Shown here: one piece after another, positions 5,190-8,913 of the stretch
Layout: every line of letters begins with the position of its first letter
Position numbering within the stretch: position 1 is the first letter of the stretch
Origin: Bacillota bacterium
GTDB taxonomy: Bacteria > Bacillota > Bacilli > Calditerricolales > Calditerricolaceae
Length of the DNA: 8,913 nt
Assembly (NCBI GenBank): GCA_017577925.1
Contig: PKQU01000078.1
Location: 1 to 8,913, forward strand
Direction of reading: 5' to 3'
Notes under the pieces: model-generated
The model's input: only the letters and a program-made list of their open reading frames with translations
Databases searched by the model: none
What the model was told of the DNA's origin: nothing
Made by a program: the position numbers and the translations under genes

Positions 5190-7326
5190 GCACGGCATAG
5201 ATGTCGCGCACCTTCTTGATCTGCTCCACCACCCGGTGCAGATGTTCGAGGTTGCGAATGGCCAGCGTCATGTGAATGCTGGCCAGGCGGTTGCGGTCGG
5301 TCCGGCCTTGCACTTCGGTAATGTTCGTCTTCGTTTCGGCCACCGCCTGCAGCACTTCGTTGAGCAGCCCCCGCCGGTCCAGGCCTTTGATCTCGATGTC
5401 CACCGGGTAATAGGCGTCGGACGTGCCCACCTCCCACTCGGCAGGCAACAGCCGTTCGGGATCGCACCCGTTCTTCACGTTGGGGCAGTCCTTCCGGTGA
5501 ATGGAAACCCCGCGGCCCCGTGTGACATAACCGAGAATTTCGTCGCCCGGAACGGGGTTGCAGCAACGCGAAAAGCGGACGAGCAGGTTTTCCATCCCCT
5601 GCACGCGCACACCGTTGTCGGCCTGCTTTTTGCGCGGCAGGGCACGCACCTCGGGAATGACGAGGGTTTCGTCCTGGTCCTGACGCAGGTGCTCCCGGAG
5701 ACGGCCCGCAATCGAGCCGGGCGAGATTTCCCCGTACCCCACGGCGGCCAACAAATCATCGGCGCTTTGGAAATTGAGCTGGCCGGCAACACGGGCGAGG
5801 TTCTCGTTCGTCAGCATCTCTTTGGCTTCGGTTCCGTGTTTTTCTAGTTCGGTGGCGATCGCCTCCCGCCCCTTGGCGATCGCCTCCTCGCGGCGCTGCT
5901 TCTTGAACCACTGCCGAATCTTGTTGCGCGCCTGGCTAGTCTTGGCGATCTTCAGCCAGTCCTGGCTGGGCCCGTAACTGTGCTTCGACGTCAAAATCTC
6001 AACGATGTCCCCCGTCTTCAGCTCGTAATCGAGGGGGACAATCTTGCCGTTCACCTTGGCCCCGATGCAGCGGTTCCCCACCTCGGTATGGATGCGGTAG
6101 GCAAAATCGAGGGGCACCGCGCCCTTCGGCAGCTCGATGACGTCTCCTTTCGGCGTGAACACGAACACCTGGTCGGAAAACAGGTCCACCTTGAGGGACT
6201 CCAGGAATTCCTGGGCGTCACGGAAATCCTGCTGCCACTCGAGAATTTCGCGGAACCACGACAGCTTCTTCTCAAAGGGGTCATCGAGCTTCGTCCGCCC
6301 TTCCTTGTACGCCCAGTGGGCGGCAATTCCGTATTCCGCCGTGCGGTGCATCTCCCACGTGCGGATCTGCACCTCCATCGGTTCGCCGCTCGGGCCAATC
6401 ACCGTGGTGTGCAGGGACTGGTACATGTTCGGCTTGGGCATGGCGATGTAATCCTTAAACCGGCCGGGCATGGGTTTCCACATCGTGTGGACGATCCCCA
6501 GCACGGCATAGCAGTCGCGGACGGTGTCGACGATGACGCGCACGGCCAAGAGGTCATAAATTTCGTTAAACTGCTTGTTCTGGGTAACCATTTTACGGTA
6601 AATGCTGTAGATGTGCTTGGGCCGTCCGGAGATGTCGGCCTTGATCCCCACCTCGTTCAGCTTGTCGCGCAGTTTGGCGATCACTTCCTCCAGGTACTGC
6701 TCCCGCTCTTGGCGCTTTTTCTTCATCAGGTTGACGATGCGGTAATACTGCTGGGGATTGAGGTAGCGCAGGGAGATGTCCTCCAGCTCCCATTTGATCG
6801 AGGCGATGCCCAGTCGGTGGGCGAGAGGGGCGAAGATTTCCAGGGTCTCCTCAGCAATCCGCTTTTGTTTTTCCTCCGGAAGGTACTGCAGCGTACGCAT
6901 GTTGTGCAGGCGGTCGGCCAGCTTGATCAGGATGACACGGATGTCCTTGGCCATCGCCACCAGCATCTTGCGGTGGTTCTCCGCCTGCTGTTCTTCCTTA
7001 GACTGATATTTGAAACGGCGCAATTTGGTCACGCCGTCAACCAGGCGGGCGACTTCTTCCCCAAAACGCTCGCGGATCGCGTCGAGCGTCACCTCGGTAT
7101 CCTCCACCGTGTCGTGGAGAAGCGCGGCAACTATAGTCACCTCATCCAGCTGCAAGTCGGCGAGGATGGACGCTACCGCCAAGGGGTGGCTGATGTACGG
7201 CTCGCCCGACTTGCGGAATTGTCCGGCGTGGGCTTGGGCCGCAAACTGGTATGCTTGCTCGATTTTGTTTACGCCGTCGTCCGACAGGTAAGTTCGAACG
7301 GTCTGTAACAGCTCATCAATCCCCAA
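5173..7326 (-). CDS. relA: Bifunctional (p)ppGpp synthetase/hydrolase Rel (GTP pyrophosphokinase)
   Basis: Role: ribosome-associated stringent-response enzyme that makes (p)ppGpp from ATP and GTP/GDP and also degrades it. Seen, numbering from GTG 7335 (720 residues): HD hydrolase domain with His50, HD at 74-75 and LADRLHNMRT at 139-148; synthetase domain with YDLLAVRVIV near 260, RFKDY at 292-296, YQSLHTTV near 305-312 and EVQIRT at 321-326; TGS domain about 387-449; helical and zinc-finger-like part with CCNPVPGDEI at 591-600; C-terminal ACT domain about 643-718. The RxKD form (RFKD) is typical of bifunctional Rel, while synthetase-only RelA has an acidic version. Both catalytic halves look intact. 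Start: GTG 7335 directly abuts AAAAAGG, too close for a ribosome binding site, whereas TTG 7326 has AAAGG 9 bases upstream and aligns better with Bacillus Rel; I chose TTG (717 residues). A promoter lies at 7375-7404. Confidence 0.97.
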   Translation of the reverse strand: MGIDELLQTVRTYLSDDGVNKIEQAYQFAAQAHAGQFRKSGEPYISHPLAVASILADLQLDEVTIVAALLHDTVEDTEVTLDAIRERFGEEVARLVDGVTKLRRFKYQSKEEQQAENHRKMLVAMAKDIRVILIKLADRLHNMRTLQYLPEEKQKRIAEETLEIFAPLAHRLGIASIKWELEDISLRYLNPQQYYRIVNLMKKKRQEREQYLEEVIAKLRDKLNEVGIKADISGRPKHIYSIYRKMVTQNKQFNEIYDLLAVRVIVDTVRDCYAVLGIVHTMWKPMPGRFKDYIAMPKPNMYQSLHTTVIGPSGEPMEVQIRTWEMHRTAEYGIAAHWAYKEGRTKLDDPFEKKLSWFREILEWQQDFRDAQEFLESLKVDLFSDQVFVFTPKGDVIELPKGAVPLDFAYRIHTEVGNRCIGAKVNGKIVPLDYELKTGDIVEILTSKHSYGPSQDWLKIAKTSQARNKIRQWFKKQRREEAIAKGREAIATELEKHGTEAKEMLTNENLARVAGQLNFQSADDLLAAVGYGEISPGSIAGRLREHLRQDQDETLVIPEVRALPRKKQADNGVRVQGMENLLVRFSRCCNPVPGDEILGYVTRGRGVSIHRKDCPNVKNGCDPERLLPAEWEVGTSDAYYPVDIEIKGLDRRGLLNEVLQAVAETKTNITEVQGRTDRNRLASIHMTLAIRNLEHLHRVVEQIKKVRDIYAVQRVMQ

Positions 7327-7374
7327 CCCGATCACCTTTTTCGTTCCGCACGGATAGTCATGATTTTATTGTAC

Positions 7375-7404
7375 ATTATCGACCATGGGCGGGAGCATTG
7401 TAAA
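7375..7404 (-). promoter_or_regulatory. Sigma-A-like promoter of relA
   Basis: On the minus strand TTTACA (7404-7399) and GATAAT (7380-7375) each match the consensus at 5 of 6 positions and are 18 bases apart. Transcription would start near 7368, about 40 bases before the relA start codon. The promoter lies after the hairpin that follows apt, so relA can be expressed separately from recJ-apt. Confidence 0.6.
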
Positions 7405-7410
7405 GGTTTC

Positions 7411-7450
7411 ACATAACAGAAGCGACCTGCACCTCGTGCAGGCCGCCTCT
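7411..7450 (-). terminator. Hairpin after apt, probable terminator with a poor T tract
   Basis: Two 15-base arms (7436-7450 and 7418-7432) pair fully, with two G-U pairs, around a 3-base loop, about 18 bases past the apt stop. On the minus strand the stem is followed by GTTATG rather than a T run, so termination may be partial, letting some recJ-apt transcripts reach relA. Confidence 0.6.
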
Positions 7451-7467
7451 TCGATCCGTTTCTTCCG

Positions 7468-7986
7468 TCAGTATTGGACCAGAGAGTAGATGTCGTACCC
7501 GGCCAGCCGCTCGCGCCCCTTCAGGTACGTCAGCTCGATGAGGAAGGCACACCCGACCACGCGCCCGCCCAGCTGCTCGACGAGGGAAATTGTCGCCGAA
7601 ATGGTTCCCCCCGTGGCCAAAAGGTCGTCGGCGATGAGCACGCGCTGGCCCGGTTTCACCGCGTCCTTGTGCATGGCCAGAACGTCTTTGCCGTACTCCA
7701 GGCTGTAGCGGGCTTCCACCGTCTCCGCCGGCAGCTTGCCCTTCTTGCGCACCGGCACGAATCCGACCCCCAAGGCATAGGCCAGCGGCGCGCCGATCAC
7801 AAAGCCGCGTGCCTCGGGCCCGACGACCAGCTCCACGTCCTTCTCCCGCGCATAGGCCAGCAGGGCGTCAAGGGCCGCCTTGTATGCGGGGCCGTCCTTG
7901 AGCAACGTAGTGATGTCCTTAAACAGGATGCCCGGTTCGGGGAAGTCGGGGATGACGCGAATCTTTTCCTTAAAGTTGATGGTCAT
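7468..7986 (-). CDS. apt: Adenine phosphoribosyltransferase
   Basis: Role: purine salvage; joins adenine to PRPP to give AMP and pyrophosphate in the cytoplasm. Seen: 172 residues, close to the usual 170. FPEPGILFKDIT at 15-26 is the adenine-side signature near the N-terminus, VVGPEARGF at 54-62 a conserved substrate-pocket loop, VRKKGKLPAET at 79-89 the flexible catalytic loop, and VLIADDLLATGGT at 116-128 the PRPP-binding motif with both acidic residues. ATG at 7986-7984 has AGGAGG 9 bases upstream, within the end of recJ. The start overlaps the recJ reading frame by 17 bases, which suggests translational coupling and one transcript. The recJ-apt-relA order is the usual one in Bacillales. 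Confidence 0.98.
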   Translation of the reverse strand: MTINFKEKIRVIPDFPEPGILFKDITTLLKDGPAYKAALDALLAYAREKDVELVVGPEARGFVIGAPLAYALGVGFVPVRKKGKLPAETVEARYSLEYGKDVLAMHKDAVKPGQRVLIADDLLATGGTISATISLVEQLGGRVVGCAFLIELTYLKGRERLAGYDIYSLVQY

Positions 7987-8913
7987 GGCACAACGCCTCC
8001 TCGTTCACCGTCTCGCCCAGCAGCTGGGCAAACCACTCCGCCAGCGCCGTCTGGGACGAATAGACCAGTTCGCGCTCCAGGGCGCACCGCTCTTCCTCTT
8101 CGCGGTACCGCCGCGAGTCGGCCAGCTGACGCCGCGCCGGATTGGGCGTGCGAACCACCCCTTCCGCCGTTAGCGTCACCAAGCCGAGTTCGGCGAACAC
8201 CTCAAGGATGAACCGCGCCGTGCGGGGTCTGACACCAAATCGCGCAACCGCGCGAAAGAAGGATTCGTCAAGCCGCCGCGGCCGGCCGCTGGGAAGGCAG
8301 CAGTACACCACCTTGAACGCCTCGCGCCCGGGAAAGGCCCCAAAGGCGCGCTCCGGATCGCCCCCAAACAAACAATACACGCGGCTCAGACGCGGAAAAG
8401 CCTTCAGCGCCAGGCGCAGCGCCTCCCGATGGGTCGGGAGGTCGTACAGCACGACGTGTTCCACCTCGTCGGCCACGGGCGGCGCATTGACCCATCGCAC
8501 CGCGCCATTCGGCATCACGCGGCCCCCGCGCAGGCCGTTCCCGACAACGTCGAGGACGTAGGCCAGCTCCCGTTCGCGCCGGTCGGAAAACACGAACACG
8601 GCGGTGCGCCGGGGCTCGGGCACATCACGCAGCCTTTCCCCGGGATTCGGTGCACCGCGCCAATCAAACACCTGCACATGGGGAACGGCCACATCGCGCA
8701 GGACAAGCTGCGGACGACGCACGCCATTCCACTCGTTGACGGCCAGCTCCCCCACCACGTCAAGGCGATCGGCCGGGGTGAGCGAGCCGGCCAGTTCGCC
8801 CAGCGAAAACCCCACGGCATCCAACGTGCCGCTGCCGTCCGAAAGCAGTGCCTTGAGATGCTGCCCGTCCCGCCCGACGCGCCGATACTGGACCAGACGC
8901 ATGCCGGAAAGGA
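7970..8913 (-). CDS. recJ: Single-stranded-DNA-specific exonuclease RecJ, C-terminal part (N-terminus beyond window edge)
   Basis: Role: 5'-to-3' exonuclease on single-stranded DNA, used in recombination and mismatch repair. Seen: the frame is open from the right edge to TAA at 7972-7970, about 313 residues. The ATG at 8902 is internal, because the reading frame continues through it and the sequence there is already mid-domain. The first 85 residues form the RecJ OB fold (HLKALLSDGSGTLDAVGF, later VGELAVNEWNG and RRPQLVLRD). The rest is the extra C-terminal domain found on Bacillales RecJ, ending with LADSRRY, LERELVYSS and a final WF motif, then a 14-residue tail. The DHH and DHHA1 catalytic domains, which carry the metal-binding residues, must lie outside the window, so catalysis cannot be judged here. 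The family is usually about 780 residues. It overlaps apt by 17 bases. Confidence 0.93.
   Translation of the reverse strand, partial: LSGMRLVQYRRVGRDGQHLKALLSDGSGTLDAVGFSLGELAGSLTPADRLDVVGELAVNEWNGVRRPQLVLRDVAVPHVQVFDWRGAPNPGERLRDVPEPRRTAVFVFSDRRERELAYVLDVVGNGLRGGRVMPNGAVRWVNAPPVADEVEHVVLYDLPTHREALRLALKAFPRLSRVYCLFGGDPERAFGAFPGREAFKVVYCCLPSGRPRRLDESFFRAVARFGVRPRTARFILEVFAELGLVTLTAEGVVRTPNPARRQLADSRRYREEEERCALERELVYSSQTALAEWFAQLLGETVNEEALCHDHQL

Noticed and set aside
4903..7308. Plus-strand frames of 314 and 442 codons (4903-5847, 5980-7308) opposite dtd and relA
   Set aside because: Shadows of strongly conserved genes, with no ribosome binding site or domain pattern.

Overview
This window looks like a chromosomal segment of a fairly GC-rich Bacillota, most likely a thermophilic Bacillales. 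The reasons are the block recJ-apt-relA-dtd, a Bacillales-type C-terminal domain on RecJ, a bifunctional Rel with an RFKD motif, a HemZ-type coproporphyrinogen dehydrogenase, strong AGGAGG ribosome binding sites and a secreted SH3b-amidase. The genus call is inference. No mobile element, CRISPR array, tRNA or rRNA is visible.

Layout from the right edge, reading the minus strand: the C-terminal third of recJ (cut by the edge) overlaps apt by 17 bases. A hairpin follows apt, then a promoter, then relA. An intrinsic terminator overlaps the relA stop codon, and dtd follows about 120 bases later. A strong 13-bp hairpin at 4553-4590 separates dtd from a convergent plus-strand gene for a secreted N-acetylmuramoyl-L-alanine amidase with four SH3b domains. 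Upstream of the amidase, and divergent from it, lies a 58-residue helix-turn-helix protein on the minus strand. It is followed by a sigma-A-like promoter, hemZ, and, 35 bases further on, a membrane acyltransferase (acyltransferase-3 family) that runs off the left edge.

Most of the window is housekeeping. RecJ does DNA repair, Apt salvages adenine, Rel makes and degrades (p)ppGpp, Dtd removes D-amino acids from tRNA, and HemZ works in haem synthesis. The accessory-looking parts are the acyltransferase, which is clearly less GC-rich by hand count (about 52 percent), the amidase with a nearly perfect 243-bp internal tandem duplication, and the small unnamed helix-turn-helix gene. I see no convincing evidence of an undescribed multi-gene system. 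The findings are local oddities: an inverted amidase relative to the usual Bacillus order, start-codon choices, a terminator built over a stop codon, and a direct repeat at the hemZ transcription start.

No gene-free stretch exceeds 300 bases. The largest is the 192-base divergent region 2644-2835, which holds the two ribosome binding sites but no promoter I can defend.
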